DNA from: Chloroflexota bacterium
GTDB lineage: Bacteria > Chloroflexota > Limnocylindria > Limnocylindrales > CSP1-4
NCBI GenBank assembly: GCA_021783095.1
Contig: JAJXUG010000021.1
Location: 1 to 64,000 of the forward strand
Direction of reading: 5' to 3'
Length of the DNA: 64,000 nucleotides
Shown piece by piece: positions 8,582 to 16,507 of the stretch. Position 1 is the stretch's first letter. Each line of letters opens with the position of its first letter. Under the pieces are notes generated by a model. That model made no database searches, was not told where the DNA came from, and saw nothing but the letters and a program-made list of their open reading frames with translations. A program made the translations under genes and the position numbers.

Positions 8582-10345
8582 ATGAGCGACCCCGTCGAGC
8601 CCGCCGCGCCCCAGCCCGAGACGGCGCGGGACGCTGCGGCCGACACCGCGGGGACCGAGGCGGTCGCGTCCGAAGCTGCAACCGAGGCCGCCGCCGAGGC
8701 CGCGTGGGAGGCCGCGTGGGAGGCGGGGTACAGGGCCGCGACCGCAGGTGACGAGCCGGCCCCGACCAAGCACCGGCACCCCTTCTACCTGCGGGGCCGC
8801 CGCCTTCGGCTGCCCAGCTCCCGCCGGGGGCTATTCGCGCTGCTTCTCGTGCTGGGCGGTCTGGGCACCGTCGCCGCGTTCTCCTCCGTGTCGCTGATCC
8901 ACTGGACGGAGACCGCAGACTTCTGCGGCCGCTGCCACACGATGTCGCCGGAACTCCAGGCCTATGAGGCGGGCCCGCACAAGAGCGTGGCCTGCGCCGA
9001 GTGCCACGTGGAGCCCGGGATCATGGGCTGGATCAAGGCCAAGATCAACGGCACCAAGCAGCTGATCGAGGTGGTGCTGGGCTCCTACCCGACCCCGATC
9101 CCGCCGCCCGACCATGCGGACATGCCTCCGGCAAGCGAGACCTGCGAGGGCTGCCACGGCGTCACCAGGACGGCGGTCAACACCCTCAAGACCGAGACGG
9201 TCTACACCGAGGACGAGGCCAACACGCCCCAGTTCGTGGGGCTGATGATCCGGCCCAGCGGGGGCAACCCGTTCGACGTGAGCCGGAGCGTCCACTGGCA
9301 CGTGCTGCGCCGGGTGACGTTCTACAGCTCGGGCCCGCGGGCGCAGACGGTGGACTACGTCGAGGCGACCCAGACCGACGGCTCGGTGGCGACCTACATC
9401 TCGCAGGCGAAGGTCAAGGACAGCGGCGATGTGGCGCCGGATGTGGACTCCATCAAGGCGGGCGGGAGCCCGACCACGATGTCGTGCTACGACTGCCACA
9501 ACCGCGTTGGCCACGACATCGCGAACCCGCGCAACGGCATCGACGAGGCGCTGGCGGCGGGCGCGGTCGACAGGACGCTGCCGTTCGTGAAGCGTGAGTC
9601 CATGCGGATCCTGTACGGCTCCTACCCAGACGTCGCCGCCGCGGACGCGGAGGCCGACAAGCTGCCGCAGTTCTACGCGCTCAACTACCCGCAGCTGGCC
9701 CAGTCGAAGGCAGCCGAGATCGCCACTGCAGTGTCCGAGATCAAGGCCCTCTACCGGCTCACCGCGACGCCAGAGATGAAGGTGAGCGCCAAGACCTACC
9801 CGAACAACCTGGGACACCTCGACTTTCCCGGCTGCTTCCGCTGCCACGACGGCGGTCACTACAAGGTGGTCGGCGGCCAGATCACCAAGGAGGTCATCCC
9901 CTCCACTTGCGACACGTGCCACACGTTCCCGCAGATCGGGCCCAAGGTCGCCAGCCTGCCGCTCGGCGAGCCGCCCGCGACGCACAACGATGGCCTGTGG
10001 GTGTTCAAGCACAAGTCCGTCGCCACGAGCGTGAATCCCGGCAATCAGGAGTGCGGCCAGTGCCACGCCGTGGACTACTGCCAGAACTGCCACTCCACCG
10101 GCGCCGTCACCGTTGGCCACGACCAGATGGCGACCAACCACGCAGCGGTCATCCGAAAGCAGGGCAACCAAGCCTGCGCCTACTGCCACCAGCCGGTCTT
10201 CTGCGCCACCTGTCACGGCAAGGACCAGGTGCTGCCCGTGACTACGCCGTTCCTCCAAGGCTCGGTTGGCAGCCCTGACGGTCTCGCCAGCGGCCTTTCA
10301 TGGCCGCTCGAGGGGCACGTCCTGAGCCCGCCTAGGTCGTCCTAG
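8582..10345 (+). CDS. NapC/NirT-type membrane-anchored decaheme cytochrome c
   Basis: 587 residues. The N-terminal 75 residues are an Ala/Glu-rich cytoplasmic segment, then one membrane helix (about 81-105, RRGLFALLLVLGGLG), then the cytochrome domain. Ten CXXCH motifs are visible: CGRCH, CAECH, CEGCH, CYDCH, CFRCH, CDTCH, CGQCH, CQNCH, CAYCH and CATCH. The first two, with FCGRCHTM followed by HKSVACAECH, have the NapC/NrfH look of quinol-oxidising cytochromes; the rest form an appended domain. I infer electron transfer from menaquinol or the bc-like complex to periplasmic acceptors. A hairpin follows the stop, then the Rieske operon begins. The acceptor is unknown. Confidence 0.85.
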   Translation: MSDPVEPAAPQPETARDAAADTAGTEAVASEAATEAAAEAAWEAAWEAGYRAATAGDEPAPTKHRHPFYLRGRRLRLPSSRRGLFALLLVLGGLGTVAAFSSVSLIHWTETADFCGRCHTMSPELQAYEAGPHKSVACAECHVEPGIMGWIKAKINGTKQLIEVVLGSYPTPIPPPDHADMPPASETCEGCHGVTRTAVNTLKTETVYTEDEANTPQFVGLMIRPSGGNPFDVSRSVHWHVLRRVTFYSSGPRAQTVDYVEATQTDGSVATYISQAKVKDSGDVAPDVDSIKAGGSPTTMSCYDCHNRVGHDIANPRNGIDEALAAGAVDRTLPFVKRESMRILYGSYPDVAAADAEADKLPQFYALNYPQLAQSKAAEIATAVSEIKALYRLTATPEMKVSAKTYPNNLGHLDFPGCFRCHDGGHYKVVGGQITKEVIPSTCDTCHTFPQIGPKVASLPLGEPPATHNDGLWVFKHKSVATSVNPGNQECGQCHAVDYCQNCHSTGAVTVGHDQMATNHAAVIRKQGNQACAYCHQPVFCATCHGKDQVLPVTTPFLQGSVGSPDGLASGLSWPLEGHVLSPPRSS

Positions 10346-10356
10346 CCGGCGCCGGC

Positions 10357-10378
10357 GCCGAGGCGGCGGCCCCTCGGC
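10357..10378 (+). terminator. GC-rich hairpin after the decaheme gene
   Basis: GCCGAGG (10357-10363) pairs with CCTCGGC (10372-10378) across an 8-nt loop, 12 nt after the stop codon. There is no T-tract, so this is a candidate only. It separates the maturation operon from the Rieske operon. Confidence 0.35.
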
Positions 10379-10501
10379 GGCCCGCGTCCCGGCTTGCGCA
10401 ACCATCGTCGCCCTTCCGGCCCGCCGGGAGGGCGACCACTTGGTTCGGCGGCGTCCGACTTCGTGTGCCGAGCCCCCTCACCCCGCTCGCGTTGGGTGAC
10501 C

Positions 10502-10529
10502 TTTGGCCCGGATGGCGGGGGCATATATC
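10502..10529 (+). promoter_or_regulatory. Candidate promoter for the Rieske-cytochrome b operon
   Basis: TTTGGC (10502-10507) and TATATC (10524-10529) are 16 bp apart in a locally AT-rich island within an otherwise GC-rich gap. They lie about 95 nt before the small leader frame at 10623. The match to sigma-70 consensus is moderate. Confidence 0.35.
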
Positions 10530-10622
10530 CTTTCTGTACCGGTCCATACGTTGGTCCAAGAACGTGACCAACCGACAATCCATCTGACAGGGACCCGCGC
10601 GGCCCAAGCGTTGGAGGAGAGG

Positions 10623-10688
10623 ATGGACGCCTGGATCGGTGACGCCCGGACTGGACAGCCGAGCGCCGCAGGCAAGCCGCGGAGGTGA
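10623..10688 (+). CDS. 21-codon leader frame coupled to the Rieske gene
   Basis: A short frame (MDAWIGDARTG...KPRR) with the best ribosome-binding site in the region, GGAGGAGAGG ending at its ATG. Its stop overlaps the Rieske GTG start as GTGA at 10685-10688. The Rieske GTG has no usable Shine-Dalgarno of its own, and it is the first possible start after an in-frame stop at 10640. I infer a translated leader that delivers ribosomes to the Rieske start; the peptide itself has no recognisable function. Confidence 0.5.
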   Translation: MDAWIGDARTGQPSAAGKPRR

Positions 10689-11167
10689 GCGCCTCGGGCC
10701 CGCCGCCCCCGCCGACGACCGTGACGCCCCCCGCCGGCACCTCCGGTCGTCGCAAGTTCCTGGGCTGGCTCGGCGGGCTGACGGTCCTCTCCACGGCGTC
10801 GATGGTTCTGACCCCGATCGTCGGCTTCCTGGTCCCGACCTCCTCGAGCGGCAACGGCAACGGCGGCAAGGTGCTCGTGGGGACCACCGACGACATCCCG
10901 CCCGGCGCCGGCAAGGTCGTTGCCATGGGCAGCAAGCCGGCCATCGTCGTCAACACCGACTCCGGCGTGAAAGCCTACTCGGCCATCTGCACGCACCTCG
11001 GCTGCGTGGTGGCATGGAACGACCTCCAGTCTCAGATCGTCTGCCCGTGCCACGGCGGAATCTTCAACCCGGCCAACGGCGCGGTGGTGGCGGGTCCCCC
11101 GCCGACGGGGCTGCCGCCGCTCAACGTGTCCGTCGAGGGCAACCAGATCTTCCTCACGGAGTCCTGA
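10685..11167 (+). CDS. Rieske [2Fe-2S] protein of a bc-type complex
   Basis: 160 residues. A twin-arginine-like GRRKFLGW (residues 21-28) precedes one membrane helix (about 30-50). Cluster ligands are C102-T-H104-L-G-C107 and C120-P-C122-H123-G, the complete Rieske pair of boxes with the structural disulfide cysteines. It would accept the first electron of quinol at the Qo site and pass it to the c-type subunit. The start is GTG, overlapping the stop of the small leader frame at 10623-10688; cytochrome b follows after one base. Confidence 0.93.
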   Translation: MSASGPPPPPTTVTPPAGTSGRRKFLGWLGGLTVLSTASMVLTPIVGFLVPTSSSGNGNGGKVLVGTTDDIPPGAGKVVAMGSKPAIVVNTDSGVKAYSAICTHLGCVVAWNDLQSQIVCPCHGGIFNPANGAVVAGPPPTGLPPLNVSVEGNQIFLTES

Positions 11168-11168
11168 G

Positions 11169-12263
11169 ATGAGCGCCATGCCCAAGACCGGCAGCGACGC
11201 CGCCCCGAGCGGGGCGCTGGGCTGGCTCGACGAGCACACGCGCCTCGGGCCCCTCATCAGCGCGAGCCTCCACGTCCGCGTGCCGCGATCCGCCAACACC
11301 ATGTACTTCGGCGGCATCGCCCTGTTCCTGTTCATGATCCAGGCGACGACGGGCACCCTGCTCTCGCTGTACTTCAAGGGAACCCCCGAGGCCGCCTACA
11401 AGAGCGTGCAGTTCATCACCAGCGAGGTGAACTTCGGCTGGCTGATCCGCAGCATCCACCACTGGGGCGCGGACCTGATGATCCTGTTCGTCGTCCTGCA
11501 CCTGCTGCGAATCTTCTTCCAGGCCGCCTACAAGTACCCGCGCCAGGTGGTCTGGCTGGTGGGCATGCTCCTGCTCATGGTCACCATGGGCTTCGGCTTC
11601 ACCGGCTACCTGCTGCCGTGGGACCAGCGGGCCTACTGGGCCACCGTCGTGGGCACCGAGATCGCCGGTAGCGTGCCGGTGATCGGCGAGACGCTGCTCA
11701 TGCTCCTGCGCGGTGGCGCCGACGTGACCGGCGACACGATGAGCCGCTTCTTCGGCATCCACGTGCTGGTGCTGCCGATCTCGCTCGCCGGGCTGCTGGG
11801 GCTGCACCTGCTCCTGGTGCACCAGTTCGGCCTCGCGAGCCCCAAGCGCCCGGAGCCCCGAACGCCGGAGGGGATGGCCGCGCTCGCCGACGAGCCTGTC
11901 CGCCCGTTCTTCCCCAACTACCTGGTGGACGAGCTGGTGGCGTGGTACGTCCTGCTGGCCGTCCTGGTGGTCCTCGCTTCGATCTTCCCGGCCGGCCTCG
12001 AGGACCCGGCGAACCCGCTGCAGACGCCCCAGCACGTCAAGCCCGAGTGGTACTTCCTGGGCGTCTACCAGCTGCTCAAGCTGATCCCCGTCAAGATGAT
12101 CGGCATCATGACGCCGATCGTGGCCGTGGGCCTGCTGGTTGTCTGGCCCTTCCTCGACCGGAATCCCGAGGTGCTCGCCAGACGGCGAATATTGGCCGTC
12201 GGCGGCGCGACGCTCGTCCTCGTCTCCCTCATCGCCCTCACGGTGCTCGGCTATGTCAGCTAG
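11169..12263 (+). CDS. Cytochrome b subunit (fused b6/subunit IV type)
   Basis: 364 residues, long enough to carry both the four-helix heme domain and the three-helix C-terminal part. Heme ligands are H97-X13-H111 in helix B and H198-X14-H213 in helix D; the 14-residue spacing in helix D is the cytochrome b6 pattern. The Qo-site PEWY motif is at 292-295. It is one base after the Rieske gene, and its last 11 bases overlap the decaheme gene. It forms the quinol-oxidising core; menaquinol is the likely donor given the bacterial lineage, but the sequence does not prove this. Confidence 0.93.
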   Translation: MSAMPKTGSDAAPSGALGWLDEHTRLGPLISASLHVRVPRSANTMYFGGIALFLFMIQATTGTLLSLYFKGTPEAAYKSVQFITSEVNFGWLIRSIHHWGADLMILFVVLHLLRIFFQAAYKYPRQVVWLVGMLLLMVTMGFGFTGYLLPWDQRAYWATVVGTEIAGSVPVIGETLLMLLRGGADVTGDTMSRFFGIHVLVLPISLAGLLGLHLLLVHQFGLASPKRPEPRTPEGMAALADEPVRPFFPNYLVDELVAWYVLLAVLVVLASIFPAGLEDPANPLQTPQHVKPEWYFLGVYQLLKLIPVKMIGIMTPIVAVGLLVVWPFLDRNPEVLARRRILAVGGATLVLVSLIALTVLGYVS

Positions 12264-13878
12264 CGCCCGTCGCTCCCCAGCCCGCCGGGCCCAGCGTCGC
12301 GCCCTGCGGGTCGCCGCCGCGACGAGCCTGATCGCGCTCGCGTGGCTGGCCTTCGCGGGCACGGCCAGCAGCGTTGATCCTGCAGCGTCGGCCAGCCCCT
12401 CCTCCGCGATCTCGGCCGCGCCGTCGCCCGCCCCGTCCGACGCCCCCGGCTCGCCCGCGTCGTCGGCGGGCTCCGCATCCGCGACCCCGGCCTGGACGCC
12501 CGACTTCAGCCCCTCGGCTTCGGAATCGATGAACCCGCTGTTCATCCCGACACCGCCCCCGCCAACCCCCCTGCCGGCTACAGCGCCGCCGCTCCCCACG
12601 CCGATCCCGCACCCGTCGAGCGGCGACAAGAACAGCTGCTACGACTGCCACAGCGCAGTCAACAACAAGCAGGCGGGCATCGCCAAGGACTGGAAGGACA
12701 GCGCGCACGCCGGGGTGGGCGTCACGTGTGCCGACTGCCACGGCGGCGACCCGACCTCGGACCAGATCACGGTGGCGATGGATCCGGCCAAGGGCTTCGT
12801 CGGTGTTCCCACCCGGATCCAGACCGTCGGCCTGTGCGGCAGCTGCCACGCCGACCCGACCCGGATGAAGCCGTACAACCTCGAGACCGACCAGTACGCG
12901 AAGTACTGGACCAGCGTCCACGGACAGCAGCTGCTCGTGAACAACGACGTGCGAGTGGCGATCTGCGTGGACTGCCACGGCGTCCACGACATCAAGAAGA
13001 CCACCGACCCGACAGCCAAGGTGTTCCCCCTCAACATTCCGGCGCTGTGCTCGAGCTGCCACTCGGACGCCGCACGGATGCAGCCCTACGGCATCCCGAC
13101 CGACCAGTACCAGATCTACGCGAAGAGCGTCCACGGCGTGGCGCTGCTCGAGAACAAGGACACGCGGGCGCCCAGCTGCGCCAGCTGCCATGGCTCCCAC
13201 GACGCCCAGCCGCCCACCTCGGCCACCGTGGTCGAGGTCTGCGGCAAGTGCCACACCGCCACCCAGAAGCTGTACGAGGAGAGCCGGCACGCCCAGCTCC
13301 CGTCCGCCACGCCACAATGCTGGACGTGCCACGGCTGGCACGACGTCACGCAGCCGAGCTCCGACCGGTTCTTCCACCCGCTGACGCCGAACTACACCTG
13401 CGTCACCTGTCACGACCTGCAGACGCACAAGCTGCGCCTCGAGGTGGCCCGGTTCACTGAGGATGCCGATCGGCGGTGTGACACCTGCCACCACCCCGAT
13501 TCGGACATCTACGCCCAGGCGGAGGGCATCAACAAGGCCGTCAAGGGAGCCGAGGCGGCCTACAACGTCGCCGACGAACAGATCCAGCAGGCCTCGAGGC
13601 TGGGGATGATCACCTCCGACGCGGAGGTGGCCCTGGCGGGCGCCAAGACCAGCCTCATCCAGGCCCAGGCGGCGGTGCACACCACCAAGCTGGCGACGAT
13701 CTCCCAGCTCTCGAACGATGCCACCGCCAAGGCGCGGGCCGCCCAGGCCCTGGCCGACGCGAAGATCCAGCAGAGCGACTTCCGCCGCGAGGCCATGACC
13801 GTGGTGCTCGCACTGATCGCCTTGTGCGTCGTGTTCCTGGTCCTGCTCAAGCGCCGGCTGGACCGGGAGCTCGGGTAG
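12253..13878 (+). CDS. Decaheme c cytochrome with C-terminal anchor, third subunit of the bc-like complex
   Basis: 541 residues from an ATG inside the last codons of cytochrome b (11-bp overlap). An N-terminal signal or anchor (about residues 18-38) is followed by a Pro/Ser/Ala linker, ten CXXCH motifs (CYDCH, CADCH, CGSCH, CVDCH, CSSCH, CASCH, CGKCH, CWTCH, CVTCH, CDTCH), a helical stretch, and a C-terminal membrane helix (AMTVVLALIALCVVFLVLL) with a basic tail. Two internal modules are clearly duplicated: RMKPYNLETDQYAKYWTSVHG resembles RMQPYGIPTDQYQIYAKSVHG, each followed by a CXXCH-G-x-H motif. The position and overlap imply it replaces cytochrome c1/f as electron acceptor of the Rieske protein. 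Confidence 0.88.
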   Translation: MSASARRSPARRAQRRALRVAAATSLIALAWLAFAGTASSVDPAASASPSSAISAAPSPAPSDAPGSPASSAGSASATPAWTPDFSPSASESMNPLFIPTPPPPTPLPATAPPLPTPIPHPSSGDKNSCYDCHSAVNNKQAGIAKDWKDSAHAGVGVTCADCHGGDPTSDQITVAMDPAKGFVGVPTRIQTVGLCGSCHADPTRMKPYNLETDQYAKYWTSVHGQQLLVNNDVRVAICVDCHGVHDIKKTTDPTAKVFPLNIPALCSSCHSDAARMQPYGIPTDQYQIYAKSVHGVALLENKDTRAPSCASCHGSHDAQPPTSATVVEVCGKCHTATQKLYEESRHAQLPSATPQCWTCHGWHDVTQPSSDRFFHPLTPNYTCVTCHDLQTHKLRLEVARFTEDADRRCDTCHHPDSDIYAQAEGINKAVKGAEAAYNVADEQIQQASRLGMITSDAEVALAGAKTSLIQAQAAVHTTKLATISQLSNDATAKARAAQALADAKIQQSDFRREAMTVVLALIALCVVFLVLLKRRLDRELG

Positions 13879-13908
13879 CCCTGGCGCCAGCACGGCGGCG
13901 GTGATCCG

Positions 13909-13946
13909 GCACGAACGAAGGCCCACCTGCCGCCGCCGCTTCGTGC
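13909..13946. terminator. Bidirectional hairpin between convergent operons
   Basis: GCACGAA (13909-13915) pairs with TTCGTGC (13940-13946). A second pair (GCGGCGG near 13895 with CCGCCGC near 13930) interleaves with it. The 74-bp gap lies between convergent genes, where termination in both directions is expected. Confidence 0.4.
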
Positions 13947-13952
13947 GCCGCC

Positions 13953-14807
13953 CTACGCCCGCCCGACCGCGATCCGGTCCGGGCGCGTGTAGACGTTGAA
14001 GCCCTCCCCGCGCAGGAACCCGACGAGCGTCATCCCCAGGCGCTCGGCCGCGTCGACCGCGAGGTCCGACGGGGCCGAGACCGCGGCCAGGATCGGCGCG
14101 CCCGCCACCGCCGCCTTCTGCACCAGCTCGAAGCCGGCCCGACCGCTCACCAGCACGATCCGCCCGTGGAGCGGGAGGTCGCCGGCGAGGAGCCGGCTGC
14201 CGATCAGCTTGTCGAGCGCGTTGTGCCGGCCGATGTCCTCGCGCACGGCGAGGAGCGTGCCGTCGGCCTCGAACAGGCCCGCAGCGTGGAGCCCGCCCGT
14301 CGCCTCGAACACGGCCTGCGCCTCGCGCAGCCGTCCCGGCAGCGACCACAGGACCTCGGGCCTGATGATCGGGCCGTCGGGGATCGGCGCGACGCGGACG
14401 TGGATGTCGTCGAGGGCCGCCTTCCCGCAGATGCCGCACGACGAGGTGATCGCGAAGTGGCGCTGTGCGAGGAGTGCCGGGTCGAACCGGCGGCGGAGGC
14501 GGACGAGCACCTCGTCGTCGGGACGCGACAGCCCGCCTGGATCGCCCAGCTCCACGCCCTCGACCTCGTCGCGGCCGTGGAGGAGCCCCTCGGCGTGGAG
14601 GAACCCCACGGCGAGCTCCGCCTCGCTGCCCGGCGTGCGCATCGTGATCGAGACGTCGATGGGCGCCTGCCCCGGCCCGGCGACCCGGATCGCCATCGGC
14701 TCCTCGCCCGCGAGGCGGTCGTCGCGCGTCTGGACGTCGCCGCCGCGCACGGCCGTCACCGCGACCCGCGTTGCGCGGCGCTCCATGGCGGGCTCGTCGG
14801 GGTTCAT
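13953..14807 (-). CDS. fdhD: FdhD, formate dehydrogenase sulfurtransferase
   Basis: 284 residues. FdhD delivers sulfur from a cysteine desulfurase to the molybdenum/tungsten bis-MGD cofactor of formate dehydrogenase and is needed for its activity. The family signature SSCGICGK, with the two functional cysteines, is present, as are the DIGRHNALDKLIG segment and the C-terminal GMTLVGFLRGEGFNVYTRP. The ATG overlaps the stop of the upstream decarboxylase gene (ATGA at 14804-14807). No formate dehydrogenase is in the window, so the client enzyme lies elsewhere. A molybdate transporter at 26-28 kb fits the need for molybdenum. Confidence 0.92.
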   Translation of the reverse strand: MNPDEPAMERRATRVAVTAVRGGDVQTRDDRLAGEEPMAIRVAGPGQAPIDVSITMRTPGSEAELAVGFLHAEGLLHGRDEVEGVELGDPGGLSRPDDEVLVRLRRRFDPALLAQRHFAITSSCGICGKAALDDIHVRVAPIPDGPIIRPEVLWSLPGRLREAQAVFEATGGLHAAGLFEADGTLLAVREDIGRHNALDKLIGSRLLAGDLPLHGRIVLVSGRAGFELVQKAAVAGAPILAAVSAPSDLAVDAAERLGMTLVGFLRGEGFNVYTRPDRIAVGRA

Positions 14808-16075
14808 CCCGGACGCTCCAGGTACAGCGCGGTGCCGGTCGGCCGCAGGCAGTGGGTCATCGACATCGCCGCAAGATAGCCGCCCGCATTGAGGATGGCG
14901 ACTCCCTCGCCCTCGGCGAGCTCGGGCAGCGGGTAGTCCTCCGCGAACACGTCGCCCGCCTCGTTGATGTGGCCGGCCACGGTGACGAGCTGCGTGCGCT
15001 CGCGCAGGGGCGCGACCAGCGGCACCACCTCCTGCGCGTACCCGTAGATGAAGTACGCGCAGTTGACGTTCCAGCCCACGTCGAGTCCGACGAAGGTCAC
15101 ATCGCCCCGGCGCTCCACGCTGACCACCTCGGCCAGCAGCACGGCCGCGTCCTTCATCACGAAGTCCCCGGGCTCGAACGCGGCGGTGACGTCGTACGGG
15201 GCGAGGTGGGCGGCGATCGACTGCGCGTACGCGTCGAGGTCCACGGGGACCTCGGGCTCGCGGGCGACCCGCCCCAGCCCGCCGCCGACGTTGACCTCCC
15301 GGATCGCGAAGCCCGCGTCGAGCAGCCGCTCGAGCATGACCGTCGCCCGCGCCAGCGCCGCCTCGAACTCGCCCAGCTGCCCGCCCAGCCAGCCTGACCC
15401 CGCGTGGAAGTGCAGCGTGTCCACGACCAGCCCGTGGCGGCGCGCGGCGGCGATCGCGTCGTCGAGCCTGTCCGGCATCACGCCGAACTTCGTGGGCCGC
15501 TCGCCCGCGTATGCGAGGTGGTCGGTGTAGCCGGCGCCCGCGCCCGGGTTCACGCGGATGCCCACGGTCCGGCCCGGCGCGCGGCGCCCCACGCGCTCGA
15601 GCTGGCTGACCCCGTCGAGGTTCAGCCGGATCGGGTGGGCGAGCAGCACGTCGAGGTCGCGCTCCGACACGTTCGTGCCTGTGTGGCTGATCGAGTCGGG
15701 AGCCCAGCCGTTGGCCAGCGCGTGGAGCACCTCGCCCGGCGAGCAGGCGTCGATCCCGATGCCCTCCGGGGTCCCCGGCTCGCCCAGGCCCCTGAGCACC
15801 GCAAGGATGCGCGGGTCGGGGCACGACTTGAGCGCGAACCGGGTCACATAGCGCAGTCCCGCGCGACGAAGGGCGCCCTGGAGCGCACGGACGCTCTCGG
15901 CCGGGCGGGCGAGGTCATAGGCGAACAGCGGCGCGCCGTGCTCGCGGAGGAGCGCGTCGAGGTCGTGGCCGTTGAGGGCGAGCCGGTCGCCGACGACGTC
16001 GAGGCCGGGGCGGCGCCACCAGGTGGGCGCCGCTGCCGGCAGGGCGGGCGGCGCGATGGGAGCGGGAGCGCTCAC
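14804..16075 (-). CDS. Type III (alanine-racemase fold) PLP decarboxylase
   Basis: 423 residues, similar in layout to diaminopimelate and ornithine decarboxylases: an N-terminal PLP barrel with the lysine in FALKSCPDP (about residue 83), the HFHAGSG and NVGGGLG phosphate-binding segments, and a C-terminal beta domain. The usual CES(x)D active-site cysteine motif is replaced by HINEAGDVFAED, and the GAY tyrosine motif reads NAGGY. Substrate use may therefore differ from LysA; an amino-acid or carboxyspermidine-type substrate is possible. It sits between DUF2277 and fdhD with 4-base overlaps on both sides. I do not assign a specific substrate. Confidence 0.75.
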   Translation of the reverse strand: MSAPAPIAPPALPAAAPTWWRRPGLDVVGDRLALNGHDLDALLREHGAPLFAYDLARPAESVRALQGALRRAGLRYVTRFALKSCPDPRILAVLRGLGEPGTPEGIGIDACSPGEVLHALANGWAPDSISHTGTNVSERDLDVLLAHPIRLNLDGVSQLERVGRRAPGRTVGIRVNPGAGAGYTDHLAYAGERPTKFGVMPDRLDDAIAAARRHGLVVDTLHFHAGSGWLGGQLGEFEAALARATVMLERLLDAGFAIREVNVGGGLGRVAREPEVPVDLDAYAQSIAAHLAPYDVTAAFEPGDFVMKDAAVLLAEVVSVERRGDVTFVGLDVGWNVNCAYFIYGYAQEVVPLVAPLRERTQLVTVAGHINEAGDVFAEDYPLPELAEGEGVAILNAGGYLAAMSMTHCLRPTGTALYLERPG

Positions 16076-16383
16076 GCAGGACGCTCTGCTGTCGTCGCGC
16101 GCATGGCGCGTCGCGGTCTCGCGTCGAGGATGGCCCGCCGCCTCACGGGATCGGCGAACGGGTCCGGGCCCTCGGCCACGCCCGTGCCGACGGCTGCGAG
16201 GAGGCGTTCGGTCGCGGCCGCCACCTCGTCCACCGCGGCGTCGAACGCGGCACGGTGGCGCGCCGACGGCGTCCGGAACCCGGACACCTTGCGCACGTAC
16301 TGGAGCGCGGCGGCTTGCGCCTCGCCGGTGGTGGCCGGCCCGTCATCCTCGGACCGGCGGAGCTGGCGGATGCTGCGGCACAT
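16072..16383 (-). CDS. DUF2277 family protein
   Basis: 103 residues beginning MCRSIRQLR, with the family's conserved AAALQYVRKVSGFRTPS segment and the helical AFDAAVDEVAAATERLL. The family is of unknown function; the N-terminal Met-Cys-Arg is highly typical. It is the first gene of a three-gene operon (DUF2277, decarboxylase, fdhD) joined by ATGA overlaps. The C-terminal Arg-rich tail is not conserved in what I know of the family. Confidence 0.8.
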   Translation of the reverse strand: MCRSIRQLRRSEDDGPATTGEAQAAALQYVRKVSGFRTPSARHRAAFDAAVDEVAAATERLLAAVGTGVAEGPDPFADPVRRRAILDARPRRAMRATTAERPA

Positions 16384-16507
16384 GGCCGCAGGGTAGCCGA
16401 CGGAGCGGCAGGGCGGTCGCGGCGAGCCCAGGGCACGGCCCGCGAGGTCACCGTCGGCGGCTCCGCCCCCGGCGGCCGGCGCCTTTCGCCCGCCGGCGCA
16501 ACGGATT

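Noticed and set aside
5621-8779. Open frame of over 1000 codons on the minus strand opposite the maturation genes
   Set aside because: It runs antisense to resB, ccsA and resA, which have clear domains. Its translation is Arg/Ala/Gly/Asp-rich with no motif, as expected from high-GC shadow frames.
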